This document shows, piece after piece, positions 41,013 through 50,985 of a stretch of DNA of 64,000 nucleotides. Every line of letters begins with the position of its first letter. Within the stretch, counting starts at the first letter, position 1. The notes beneath the pieces are model-generated. The model worked only from the letters and a program-made list of their open reading frames with translations, had not been told where the DNA came from and searched no databases. The stretch is from contig JAUSMV010000030.1 of assembly GCA_030645235.1 (NCBI GenBank), forward strand, positions 558,001 to 622,000, written 5' to 3'. This DNA comes from Parvibaculum sp. (GTDB lineage Bacteria; Pseudomonadota; Alphaproteobacteria; Parvibaculales; Parvibaculaceae). Made by a program: the position numbers and the translations under genes.

Positions 41013-42629
41013 ATGCAAAAACCAACAATCAGCGCCGCTGATCTGGCTGACATTGTGCTGGAGGCTGTCAACCTTCTGCCCGGCGGCTTTGTCATCTTCG
41101 GTCCGGATCACGAAATTCTGCTCGCCAACGCGCAGAATGAGCGCGATTTTCCTATCACCAATCAGGGATTGCGCAACGGCCTGACCTACCGCGAAGCGGC
41201 CTACAACAGCGTCAAAGATCTTGTGCCGGACATTGATCACGAGTCCGCTCTTCAAGCAGCTGACAATATCGTGAGCTCGCTTGAACGCGGCGAGCATGTC
41301 GAACTCAGAACCCATGTCGGCACGGTCATGCAGGTTGTGGAATTGCCGCTCTCGTTCGGCGGATCTGTCGCGGTCGGCGCGGACATTACCTCGCTGCGCG
41401 AGCGCGAACGCGAATTGAAAAAAATGCGCAAAGCCGCTGACGCGGCCAGCGAAGCAAAGTCAGCCTTCCTCGCCAATATCAGCCACGAAATCCGCACGCC
41501 GCTTAACGGCATTCTCGGCATGACGCAGTTGCTCGCATCGGGCAACCTGACGCATGAGCAGCGCGACCAGATCGAGACCATATTGGATAGCGGCAAGACA
41601 CTGATGGCCATTCTCAACGACGTGCTTGATTTGTCGAAGATCGAAGCAGGGCGTTTTGAAATTTCACCCATCGACAATGATCTTGAGAACCTGCTGCGCC
41701 GGCTGAACAAGCTCTGGGCGCCCCGCGCGGCGGAAAAAGGTCTCACGCTCGATCTCGACATTGATCCGGCGATGGTGAGCTTCCTGCGTTTTGATCCGAT
41801 CCGTGTGCGTCAGTGCATTTCCAATCTTGTCTCCAATGCGATCAAATTCACAGAGACCGGCAAGATCACGATCTCGGCAAAAGCGCTGCCGCTCGGCAAT
41901 GATATTTTCGAGGCGCATTTGTCAGTGAGCGATACCGGCCTTGGTATGAGCGCCGAAACTCTTGAGCGCTTGTTCACACCGTTCACGCAAGCCGATGCTT
42001 CAACGTCGCGACAGTTCGGCGGCACGGGGCTTGGCCTCTCGATCAGCCAGAAACTTGCGCGCCTCATGGGCGGCGATATCACCGTGACCAGTGAGCTCGG
42101 ACGTGGCTCGTGCTTCACGCTCGCCTTCCGCGCGGCCAGGGGACGCTACTCCGAAGAAGCGGCGAAAGACGAAGATGCGGACCAGACCGGCGGCGCGCGC
42201 TGGGCCCGCGGGTTTGTCGCCCTGCTCGTTGACGATCATCCGCTGAACCGCAAAGTGGCGCGTTTGTTTCTGGAACCGCTTGGCATTGAGATTGTGGAAG
42301 CCGAGCATGGCGGCGAGGCTATGCGCCTGATGGAGAGCCGCGCCTTTGATATCGTGTTGCTCGATATGCATATGCCGGTGATGGACGGGCCGGAAGTGCT
42401 GCGCCGGATGCGGGCGGAAGGTTCTCCGTATGCTGACATTCCGGTGATCGTGCTGACGGCAGATTCATTGGGACCGGATAATGCGCGCTACGATCTGATG
42501 GGCGCCAACGGCTATATCCAAAAACCGATCGACCATCGCGAACTGACACTCGAAATCGGCCGCGTCCTCGAAGTCCGCCACGGTCGCTCGCCGATGCCGC
42601 GCGAGGCGGCGGATATGAAGCGGGCGTAG
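41013..42629 (+). CDS. Hybrid sensor histidine kinase/response regulator, cytoplasmic
   Basis: 538 residues from ATG 41013, with GGAGGGG upstream. Domains in order: a PAS-like domain (residues 14-125: NLLPGGFVIFGPDHEILLAN), HisKA with phospho-acceptor His in NISHEIRTPLNGILG, HATPase_c (NLVSNAIKFTETGK, SDTGLGMSAETL, GTGLGLSISQKLARLMGG), and a receiver domain near the C-terminus (LLVDDHPLNRKVA, phospho-acceptor Asp in IVLLDMHMPVMDG). There are no membrane segments. It must pass phosphate to a partner encoded elsewhere. It is monocistronic. Confidence 0.92.
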   Translation: MQKPTISAADLADIVLEAVNLLPGGFVIFGPDHEILLANAQNERDFPITNQGLRNGLTYREAAYNSVKDLVPDIDHESALQAADNIVSSLERGEHVELRTHVGTVMQVVELPLSFGGSVAVGADITSLRERERELKKMRKAADAASEAKSAFLANISHEIRTPLNGILGMTQLLASGNLTHEQRDQIETILDSGKTLMAILNDVLDLSKIEAGRFEISPIDNDLENLLRRLNKLWAPRAAEKGLTLDLDIDPAMVSFLRFDPIRVRQCISNLVSNAIKFTETGKITISAKALPLGNDIFEAHLSVSDTGLGMSAETLERLFTPFTQADASTSRQFGGTGLGLSISQKLARLMGGDITVTSELGRGSCFTLAFRAARGRYSEEAAKDEDADQTGGARWARGFVALLVDDHPLNRKVARLFLEPLGIEIVEAEHGGEAMRLMESRAFDIVLLDMHMPVMDGPEVLRRMRAEGSPYADIPVIVLTADSLGPDNARYDLMGANGYIQKPIDHRELTLEIGRVLEVRHGRSPMPREAADMKRA

Positions 42630-42656
42630 AGCCCCCTCCCGGTCCTTTCCTTACTC

Positions 42657-42723
42657 AACCCTCCCCTTGAGGGAGGGTCAAAAAATCAACTTTGATTTTT
42701 TGGGGCGGGGTCGCGGTCCATCG
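42657..42723. repeat. Composite palindromic repeat, copy e
   Basis: AACCCTCCC-CTTGA-GGGAGGGT, then CAAAAAATCAA-CT-TTGATTTTTTG, then GGGCGGGGTCGCGGTCCATCG. It matches copies b and c, and its tail GGTCCATCG is identical to that of copy b. Confidence 0.85.
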
Positions 42724-42957
42724 CCAATGCACGACTCTCATTGAAGCTCGTCCCCCCTGTTCGCGCTCACGCACGCAGAAGAGGGAAAATAATCCCCTAT
42801 CCCCACCTGATTATTTCTCTTCCGACCGCACCCTCGACAGGCTCAACGAACTGATCAACGATCTCTGCATGGAAACACTCGATCTCTTGCAAGAAACACT
42901 CGAAATCCGAGCCTCAAAGTTGATGGATAAAGTGCCTATCCCCGCTTTTCGCGAATC
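42724..42957. other. Intergenic region without a recognisable gene
   Basis: These 234 bases between the hybrid kinase's trailing repeat and a terminator hold no open frame with a ribosome binding site or family signature. I see no RNA gene. Confidence 0.4.
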
Positions 42958-42988
42958 AAAAAAGGCACGTCCGCAGACGTGCCTTTTT
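42958..42988. terminator. Bidirectional rho-independent terminator
   Basis: GGCACGTC-CGCA-GACGTGCC with AAAAAA on one side and TTTTT on the other works in both directions. On the minus strand it lies 22 bases after the stop of the nitronate-monooxygenase-like gene. Confidence 0.88.
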
Positions 42989-43009
42989 ACGTTTTTGCGC
43001 CTTAAAAAA

Positions 43010-44008
<999 letters not shown>

Positions 44009-44275
44009 TTAGATCACTCCCCTGAGAGCATTGTCGGACATAACGTCCAATTGGTTTTGTTGAGCCGTTTCTAGCAGAAATATTGGTCTTTTGGCACGTT
44101 AGAATTGTCCAAACGCCCTTCCCCGCCGTTCCGCTGCGTAAAGGTGAAGGCTTGAAATCCGCTTCCAACGGGACCATCTTGCGATCAGAAACAATCGGGG
44201 GGCGTGTTCAGTGATGAACAATGGAAACTTTTGAGCGCGCGGTCAGCGTCGGGCGGTGAACCCGCAGGCAGCCTG

Positions 44276-45175
44276 ATGAGCGCCGCCGGATGGGACGCCT
44301 ATCGCATCTTTCTGGCGGTCGCTGAAACGGCGAGCCTTTCGGGTGCGGGACGCAAACTCAAACTCAGTCACGCCACCGTCGGACGCCATATTGCGGCGCT
44401 CGAAAAAGAACTCGGCGCGAAACTCTTTATCCGTGAGCCCGTGGGCTATGCGCTGACCGCGGCGGGCGAACGTCTGCGCGTGGAAGTCGAACCGATGGCG
44501 ACGGCAGCAGAACGCGCGGCGCGCGCCGCCCTTGCCGAAGACGGTGAGCCGCGCGGCACCGTGCGCATCTCAGTGGCCCCCGGCATTGCAGGGCAATGGC
44601 TGGTGCCGCATCTGCTTGAATTTCACGCCCTCTATCCGGCGCTGGAACTTGAGTTCGTCACGGAGAGCTGGCCTGCCAGCGTGCGTCGGCGTGAAGCCGA
44701 CATTGTGCTCAGGCTCTACGGACCCGGCGAAGAAAATCTGGTCGGGCGCAAAGTCGGTCGCCTTGGTGTCGCGTTTTACGCGTCGAAAGAATACGCGGCC
44801 AAGCATGGTCTGCCGACGAAGCGTGAGGAATGGGCCGATCACATGATCCTCGGCTTTGCAGGTTCATCCTCGCAGGCGGAATTCTCACGCTGGAGCGGAC
44901 ACGTCACGCGCGATACGCCGACGCATTTTCGTTTTTCATCGCAGATCGACACGGTTCATGCGGTGCTCGCAGGCACAGGCATCGGCGCTTTGACATGTCT
45001 CACCGGCGATGCTTACCCGCAACTTGTGCGCATTTCGCCCGACAAACTCTTCAGCACCACCGATATGTGGTTGCTGGCGCATCCCGATTTGAAAGATACG
45101 CCGCCTGTGCGTGTTGTAATGGATTTCATCATGGCCAAGGCAAAGGTCGATAGAGCCAAGCTGACCGGACGTTAA
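44276..45175 (+). CDS. LysR-family regulator between two nitronate-monooxygenase-like genes
   Basis: A 299-residue LysR regulator from ATG 44276 (an in-frame GTG at 44204 would add 24 residues). The winged helix lies in residues 5-65: RIFLAVAETASLSGAGRKL, LSHATVGRHIAALEKELGAK. The substrate domain follows (GTVRISVAPGIAGQWLVPHL). It diverges from one nitronate monooxygenase gene and precedes the second by about 100 bases. A GGAC-ATAAC-GTCC repeat near 44034-44046 may be its operator. Confidence 0.87.
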   Translation: MSAAGWDAYRIFLAVAETASLSGAGRKLKLSHATVGRHIAALEKELGAKLFIREPVGYALTAAGERLRVEVEPMATAAERAARAALAEDGEPRGTVRISVAPGIAGQWLVPHLLEFHALYPALELEFVTESWPASVRRREADIVLRLYGPGEENLVGRKVGRLGVAFYASKEYAAKHGLPTKREEWADHMILGFAGSSSQAEFSRWSGHVTRDTPTHFRFSSQIDTVHAVLAGTGIGALTCLTGDAYPQLVRISPDKLFSTTDMWLLAHPDLKDTPPVRVVMDFIMAKAKVDRAKLTGR

Positions 45176-45280
45176 CGGGTGGGCTGTGCGCGAATGAACA
45201 ATCAAATTGATGTGGGCGCACAGGCGCGGAACCGGAATCCGTGGCTATAGTTCGGCCAACATTTTTTCGTGGAGGATATT

Positions 45281-46255
45281 ATGGCTCTACCCAAATGCCT
45301 TGAAGGGCATCTTGAACTTCCGTTGATCGGTTCGCCGCTCTTTATCGTATCGGGTCCTGAACTCGTTATCGCCCAATGCAAGGCGGGTATCGTCGGTTCG
45401 TTCCCCGCGCTCAATGCACGCCCCGCGCATGTGCTGGAAGAATGGATCATCCGGATAAAGAGCGAGCTTGCCGAATATCAGGCAGCAAACCCTGACAAGA
45501 AGGTTGCGCCCTTTGCGGTCAATCAGATCTGCCACGCCTCAAACGATCGTCTCGCACATGACATTGAAGTCTGCACACGCCAGCAGGTGCCGATCATCAT
45601 CACGAGCCTGCGCCCGCCCAAGGAAGTTGTGGACGCGGCGCACTCCTATGGCGGCGTTGTGTTCCATGACGTGATCAATGTGAAGCACGCCAAGAAAGCA
45701 GCTGAACAGGGCGTTGATGGTCTCATCCTCGTCTGTGCCGGTGCGGGCGGACATGCAGGCACATTGTCGCCCTTCGCGCTGGTGCGTGAAGTGAAGCAGT
45801 GGTTCAAAGGCACGGTCATTCTGTCGGGCGCTTTGTCTGACGGCTATGGCATCGCCTCGACGCTCGCGCTGGGTGCGGACCTGGCATACATGGGCACGCG
45901 CTTTGTGGCGACGGCTGAAGGCAATGCCGAGCCGGGCTATAAGCAGAGCCTGATCGACTATGCGGCTGATGATATTGTCTATACCAACCTCTTTACCGGT
46001 GTGCATGGCAACTATCTCGCGCCGTCTGTCGCGGCAGCGGGGCTTGATCCGCACAATCTGCCTGAAGCTGACAAATCGAAAATGAATTTCGGTTCGGGCG
46101 GCAACATGAAGCAGAAAGCATGGAAAGATATTTGGGGTTCGGGTCAGGGCATCGGCCAGATCACCGATGCACCACCTGTCGCGGTGCTGGTGGACCGGCT
46201 GAAAGCGGAATACGCGCAGGCCTGCAAAGAGTTTGCAGCACGGATGCCTGCCTGA
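45281..46255 (+). CDS. Nitronate monooxygenase-like flavin enzyme (second of two)
   Basis: 324 residues from ATG 45281, with GGAGG upstream. FMN TIM-barrel: LIGSPLFIVSGPELVIAQCK, ICHASNDRLAHDIEVC and a His in AGAGGHAGTLSPF, a segment matching family members. GALSDGYGIASTLALGADL is the phosphate-binding region. It is related to but clearly different from the enzyme at 43010. A strong terminator follows. Confidence 0.88.
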   Translation: MALPKCLEGHLELPLIGSPLFIVSGPELVIAQCKAGIVGSFPALNARPAHVLEEWIIRIKSELAEYQAANPDKKVAPFAVNQICHASNDRLAHDIEVCTRQQVPIIITSLRPPKEVVDAAHSYGGVVFHDVINVKHAKKAAEQGVDGLILVCAGAGGHAGTLSPFALVREVKQWFKGTVILSGALSDGYGIASTLALGADLAYMGTRFVATAEGNAEPGYKQSLIDYAADDIVYTNLFTGVHGNYLAPSVAAAGLDPHNLPEADKSKMNFGSGGNMKQKAWKDIWGSGQGIGQITDAPPVAVLVDRLKAEYAQACKEFAARMPA

Positions 46256-46276
46256 ACTAAGTGAGAATGAAGCAAG

Positions 46277-46310
46277 ACCCTCTCCCGCTTGCGGGAGAGG
46301 GTTTTCTTTT
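46277..46310 (+). terminator. Strong rho-independent terminator
   Basis: ACCCTCTCCCGC-TT-GCGGGAGAGGGT followed by TTTCTTTT, 22 bases after the flavin enzyme's stop. Confidence 0.92.
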
Positions 46311-46313
46311 GCC

Positions 46314-46430
46314 TCACGCCACAAAGCGCGTGACGCCGAGGGAGAAGGCCGCGAGGTAGCAGCTGAACACGGACAGGATGAGGAGGAGTGTCAGTTGTTC
46401 GGCGCGGACACGAATTTGCTTGGGCCACAT
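46314..46430 (-). CDS. Small membrane protein, downstream of the interrupted SDR gene
   Basis: A 38-residue protein from ATG 46430, preceded by AAAGGA with 8-base spacing. It has a basic start (MWPKQIRVRAEQ) and one hydrophobic helix (LTLLLILSVFSCYLAAFSLG). No family is recognised. It starts 4 bases after the end of the SDR reading frame on the same strand, so it is probably translated from the same transcript. Confidence 0.5.
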   Translation of the reverse strand: MWPKQIRVRAEQLTLLLILSVFSCYLAAFSLGVTRFVA

Positions 46431-46434
46431 GGGA

Positions 46435-47460
46435 TTATTCCTTTGTCTGAAATGCGAGCGCGCTCGGGGCGGCGGCTTTGCGTGATGCGTCAGAAAGACA
46501 TCCAAGACCGGTCAGCGTGACGCGGAGCGCCTGATCGGTTGAGGTGTGAGGCTCAGCGCCCAAAAAGGCGACGAGTTTTTTGTTGTCGAGGCGCAGCGGC
46601 TTTTTCCAGAGGTAACGCATCTCCAGCATTTCGCGGAGTGTCTCGGAAAAGAGCGCGGCGAGGTAGAGCGCGAACCATGGCAGGCGTTTGATCGGTGCAT
46701 CGGGCACACCTGCTGCGCGGGCTGTGGCGCGGGCGATTTCGACGCCGTGCTCAAACCAGTGACCGCCAAATTAGAAGACCTCGAATGCGCCAAGCTCGCT
46801 GTCGCGGTCAATGAGACGGGCGAAAGTTTCGGCGAGGTCCGGGAGAAAGGCCCAGGCATGGCCGACTTTGTGCGGGCCGGGATAAGTCACCGACAGGACG
46901 GGCTTGCCGGGCTTGATAAGGCCTTGGGCGAACCAGTTGTTGCCGCTATGCGGACCGAAGAAATCTCCGGCACGGACGATCAGGACTTTGACGCCATCGC
47001 GCGCGGCGTCCGCTAAACGATTTTCCATGGCGACGCGGATCGCGCCTTTACGGGTATGCGGATTTTGCGGCGAGGTCTCGCTGACCACCGGAAAGACATC
47101 GGGACCGAAATTATAGACCGTGCCCGGAAAGACGAGGCGTGCGCCGACGGCTTTGGCCGCGGCAATCGAGCTTTCGAGCATGGGGAGCGCCGTGCCCGCC
47201 CAGTTTTTATAACCGGGAGGATTGGCCCCGTGGAACACCAGTGACACGCCCTTGGCAGCAGCGAGCACGTCGGCGGGGTTCATGGCATCGCCCTTGACCC
47301 ATTCGACAGGCCCGAGACGGGCCATAGCTTTGGCGGCCTTGACGGGAGCCCGATTGAGCGCCCTGATGCGCCAGCCATGGGCCTGAAGGGCCAAAGCTAC
47401 TTCTGAGCCGATGCCGCCTGTGGCACCAATGATGAGGGCTGTCTGGGTCACGTTGGCCAT
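46435..47460 (-). pseudogene. NAD(P)-binding SDR interrupted by an in-frame TAA
   Basis: One continuous reading frame of 341 codons carries a single internal TAA at 46771-46773. Before it lie 229 residues with a Rossmann motif (LIIGATGGIGSEVALALQ) and NmrA/epimerase-like segments (VFHGANPPGYKNW, GHAWAFLPDLAETFARLI), ending GAFEVF. After it the same frame continues FGGHWFEHGVEIARATARAAG and then PDAPIKRLPWFALYLAALFSE, the expected C-terminus. The start ATG 47460 has AGGAG upstream. One base change from TAC or TAT would create this TAA. It may be a pseudogene, a sequencing error, or a truncated functional protein. Confidence 0.8.
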
Positions 47461-47505
47461 GGGTTTCTCCTGAAGATCGTCATTTCGATGTTCAGAAGAT
47501 GGACT

Positions 47506-47525
47506 ATTCATTATCGAATATGAAT
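47506..47525. promoter_or_regulatory. Inverted repeat in a LysR/SDR divergent promoter
   Basis: ATTCAT-TATCGAAT-ATGAAT is a perfect 6-8-6 inverted repeat, 34 bases upstream of the LysR start and 45 bases upstream of the SDR start. The spacing fits a LysR-type T-N11-A operator. Confidence 0.42.
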
Positions 47526-47559
47526 TGTCGAAATTTCTCGATCATCTATACTTTTTTGT

Positions 47560-48453
47560 ATGAAACAGATTGAACCCGGCTGGGAACACTACCGGACACT
47601 TTTGGCGGTTATCCGCGAGGGCAGCCTTTCGGCGGCGGCCCGCGCCTTGGGCCTGACGCAGCCGACTATCGGACGGCATGTGGATGCGATGGAGGAATCG
47701 CTGGGTCTTGCCCTTTTCACCCGTTCTCAAGGAGGCCTGGCACCCACCGAAAGTGCTCTGGCGCTCATGCCCCACGCCGAGGCTATGGCGAACGCGGCGG
47801 AGGCCTTGCGCCGGACCGCTACCGGCGAGGCGGAGGAAGATCGCGGCACAGTGCGTATCACGGTGAGTGAAATGATCGGGACAGAAGTGCTGCCCGCGAT
47901 CCTCACGCGGTTCCGCGAGAAGCATCCGCGCATCGCCATTGAACTCATGCTGTCCAATCGCAGCGAAGACCTGTTGCAGCGCGAGGCTGACATTGCGGTG
48001 CGTATGGTGCAGCCGACGCAAGCGGCACTGCTGGCAAAAAAGGTCGGTGTCCTCAATATCGGATTGCATGCACACCGCGCTTACCTCGCGGCCCACGGGA
48101 CGCCGAAGACGATTGATGATCTGCGGGAGCATTCGGTCATCGGCTATGACCGCGACCCGTCTGTGCGCCGTCAGCTCAATCTCGGCATTGAACTCACGCG
48201 CGAACTTTTCTCGTTCCGTTGCGATAGTGATGTGGCGCAGTTTGCCGCTTTGAGGGCCGGATTTGGCATCGGCATGTGCCAATACACGCTGGCAAAGAGA
48301 TATCCGGACCTTGTACCGCTGCTCGACGGGCTGGTGAAATTTGAGCTTGGCGTCTGGATCGTCATGCATGAGGACCACAAGACGAGCCTCAGGATGCGGC
48401 TGATGTTTGACCATCTGGCTACCGAATTGGCGGACTATGTAAACGGGAAGTGA
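47560..48453 (+). CDS. LysR-family transcriptional regulator
   Basis: 297 residues with a LysR winged helix (YRTLLAVIREGSLSAAARAL, LTQPTIGRHVDAMEESLG) and a substrate-binding domain (GTVRITVSEMIGTEVLPAIL, SEDLLQREADIAVRMVQPT). It is divergent from the interrupted SDR gene, its probable target. A weak ribosome binding site precedes it. Confidence 0.88.
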   Translation: MKQIEPGWEHYRTLLAVIREGSLSAAARALGLTQPTIGRHVDAMEESLGLALFTRSQGGLAPTESALALMPHAEAMANAAEALRRTATGEAEEDRGTVRITVSEMIGTEVLPAILTRFREKHPRIAIELMLSNRSEDLLQREADIAVRMVQPTQAALLAKKVGVLNIGLHAHRAYLAAHGTPKTIDDLREHSVIGYDRDPSVRRQLNLGIELTRELFSFRCDSDVAQFAALRAGFGIGMCQYTLAKRYPDLVPLLDGLVKFELGVWIVMHEDHKTSLRMRLMFDHLATELADYVNGK

Positions 48454-48528
48454 GGGGGGCGCACTCGCCATTATTGCCCTGCCCTGCTATATGAGCGGCA
48501 AATCTATGTTTCCGCGAGGTCTTTTCCC

Positions 48529-49746
48529 ATGTCCCAAACTGCCCCGAAGCCCGAAGGCAAAGCCAATCCGCCGCTCGCCCATTTCAATTGGGAAGACCCG
48601 CTTTTGCTCGACGAGCAGTTGAGCGAAGACGAACGCATGGTGCGGGACAGCGTGCGCGCCTTTGCGACAGAGCGTCTGATGAGCCGCGTCAAGGAAGCGA
48701 ACCGCCACGAGATTTTTCATCGCGAAATTATGAACGAGATGGGAGCGCAGGGCATGCTCGGCTCGACGCTGCCGGAAAAATATGGCTGCGCCGGATTGAA
48801 CTATGTCTCCTACGGGCTTGCCGCGCGCGAAGTGGAGCGCGTGGACTCAGGCTATCGCTCGGCGATGAGCGTGCAATCCTCCCTCGTCATGCATCCGATC
48901 TATGCTTACGGCACGGAAGCGCAGCGCGAAAAATATTTGCCGAAGCTTGCGAGCGGCGAATGGGTCGGTTGTTTTGGTCTCACCGAACCCGACCATGGCT
49001 CTGATCCGGGGTCGATGGTGACGCGCGCGAAAAAGGTTGATGGCGGTTACATCATCAATGGCGCCAAAATGTGGATCACCAATGCGCCGATTGCCGATCT
49101 CGCTGTTGTCTGGGCGAAGACCGAAGACGATGTGATCCGTGGCTTTGTGGTGGAACGCTCGTTCAAAGGTTTCTCAACACCGAAGATCGAAGGCAAGTTC
49201 AGCTTGCGCGCGTCTGTCACCGGCGAGATCGTTTTGCAGGACGTATTCGTGCCTGATGAAAATCTGCTGCCGAATGTGCGCGGCCTTGCCGGCCCTTTCG
49301 GCTGCCTCAACCGCGCGCGCTATGGCATTGCCTGGGGCGCGATGGGCGCGGCGGAGTTTTGCTGGAACGCGGCGCGGACCTATACGCTGGAGCGCAAACA
49401 ATTTGGTCGTCCACTTGCTGCCAATCAGCTTGTGCAAAAGAAGCTTGCCGATATGCAGACGGAAATTACCCTGGGCCTGCAAGGCTGCTTGCAGCTTGGT
49501 CGTATGTTTGACCAAGGCAAGGCCGCGCCCGCCGCGATCTCACTGATGAAGCGCAACAATTGCGGCAAGGCGCTCGACATTGCCCGCGTCGCCCGCGACA
49601 TGCATGGCGGCAACGGCGTGTCGGACGAATACCACGTCATCCGCCATGTGATGAACCTTGAAGCGGTGAACACTTATGAAGGCACGCACGACGTTCATGC
49701 GCTGATCCTTGGCCGCGAAATCACAGGGATTGCGGCTTTCTCTTGA
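48529..49746 (+). CDS. gcdH: Glutaryl-CoA dehydrogenase
   Basis: A 405-residue acyl-CoA dehydrogenase-fold flavoprotein closely resembling glutaryl-CoA dehydrogenase: [18 protein letters not shown] (substrate Arg just before it, in GYRS), [16 protein letters not shown], and the catalytic Glu in [10 protein letters not shown]. It oxidises and decarboxylates glutaryl-CoA to crotonyl-CoA in lysine, tryptophan and aromatic breakdown. It is followed 10 bases later by an MFS gene in the same direction. Confidence 0.9.
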   Translation: MSQTAPKPEGKANPPLAHFNWEDPLLLDEQLSEDERMVRDSVRAFATERLMSRVKEANRHEIFHREIMNEMGAQGMLGSTLPEKYGCAGLNYVSYGLAAREVERVDSGYRSAMSVQSSLVMHPIYAYGTEAQREKYLPKLASGEWVGCFGLTEPDHGSDPGSMVTRAKKVDGGYIINGAKMWITNAPIADLAVVWAKTEDDVIRGFVVERSFKGFSTPKIEGKFSLRASVTGEIVLQDVFVPDENLLPNVRGLAGPFGCLNRARYGIAWGAMGAAEFCWNAARTYTLERKQFGRPLAANQLVQKKLADMQTEITLGLQGCLQLGRMFDQGKAAPAAISLMKRNNCGKALDIARVARDMHGGNGVSDEYHVIRHVMNLEAVNTYEGTHDVHALILGREITGIAAFS

Positions 49747-49756
49747 GGCGTGGGTT

Positions 49757-50980
49757 ATGAGCGAAGCGGCACTGGGCGCGAAGAACAAGACGGGAAGTGA
49801 CGGCCAGAACACGGCTTTCATTGTGCTGCTTGGTTTGAGCTTCTGTCATTTACTCAATGATATGATCCAGTCGCTGCTGCCTGCGATCTATCCGCTGCTC
49901 AAAGTGAGCTTTGCGCTGAGTTTCACGCAGATCGGATTCATTACTTTTGCGTTTCAGGTCACAGCTTCGCTCTTACAACCACTGATTGGCTATGCGACTG
50001 ATAAAAAATCGCGACCCTATTCGCTGACTATCGGCATGGGCTTCACGCTAGTCGGCTTGTTGCTGCTGTCAGTGGCCGCTAATTTTGAGACGATCCTGAT
50101 TGCCGCCATGCTGATCGGCACTGGCTCGTCGGTGTTCCACCCGGAAAGCTCGCGTATTGCGCGGCTGGCATCGGGCGGGCAGCATGGCCTCGCACAATCC
50201 ATCTTTCAGGTGGGCGGCAATACGGGTTCGGCCATTGGACCACTGCTGGCTGCTATCATTGTTATCCAACGCGGACAGGCGAGCGTGGCGTGGTTTTCGC
50301 TCGCAGCGGCGCTCGCCATTATTCTTCTTTGGAAAGTCGGTAGCTGGTATAAAAACCATCTGGCGGCGGCAGCGAAGAAGCCTGCGGTCCTCATCCGTCA
50401 TCACGGCTTGAGCCGGGGACGCGTCACCTTCGTTGTCGGCTTGCTGATGTTGCTCATCTTCTCGAAGTTTTTCTATCAGGCGAGCCTGTCGAGCTATTAC
50501 ACGTTTTATTTAATCGACAAGTTCCATGTGTCGGTTGAACAGTCGCAGGTGATGCTGTTTGTCTATCTGTTTGCGACGGCAGCCGGCACGCTGATCGGCG
50601 GGCCAATCGGCGACCGCTACGGACGGCGTTTTGTCATCTGGGTGTCGATCCTCGGCGTGTTACCTTTCACGCTCATTCTACCACACGCCAATCTGTTTTG
50701 GACGGGCGTTCTCACTGTTCCCATCGGACTTATCATTGCGTCGGCTTTCTCGGCCATTCTCGTTTATGCGCAAGACCTGATGCCCGGGCGCGTTGGCACT
50801 GTGGCCGGATTGTTCTTCGGGTTTGCTTTTGGCATGGGCGGCATCGGCGCGGCGTCGCTCGGTATGCTCGCCGACCACACGAGCATCGGCTTTGTGTACA
50901 ACGTCTGCGCCTTCCTACCCGCGATCGGATTGCTGGCACTGCTGCTGCCCAATCTTGACCGCCTGCTCAGAAAGGCCTGA
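49757..50980 (+). CDS. MFS transporter, fosmidomycin-resistance-like
   Basis: A 407-residue, 12-helix MFS protein resembling the Fsr fosmidomycin-resistance exporter family: SFCHLLNDMIQSLLPAIYPL near the N-terminus, then PLIGYATDKKSRPYSL and SSVFHPESSRIARLASGGQ. It is the second gene of a probable operon with gcdH. Substrate unknown; no link with glutaryl-CoA metabolism is apparent. Confidence 0.88.
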   Translation: MSEAALGAKNKTGSDGQNTAFIVLLGLSFCHLLNDMIQSLLPAIYPLLKVSFALSFTQIGFITFAFQVTASLLQPLIGYATDKKSRPYSLTIGMGFTLVGLLLLSVAANFETILIAAMLIGTGSSVFHPESSRIARLASGGQHGLAQSIFQVGGNTGSAIGPLLAAIIVIQRGQASVAWFSLAAALAIILLWKVGSWYKNHLAAAAKKPAVLIRHHGLSRGRVTFVVGLLMLLIFSKFFYQASLSSYYTFYLIDKFHVSVEQSQVMLFVYLFATAAGTLIGGPIGDRYGRRFVIWVSILGVLPFTLILPHANLFWTGVLTVPIGLIIASAFSAILVYAQDLMPGRVGTVAGLFFGFAFGMGGIGAASLGMLADHTSIGFVYNVCAFLPAIGLLALLLPNLDRLLRKA

Positions 50981-50985
50981 CGCTC

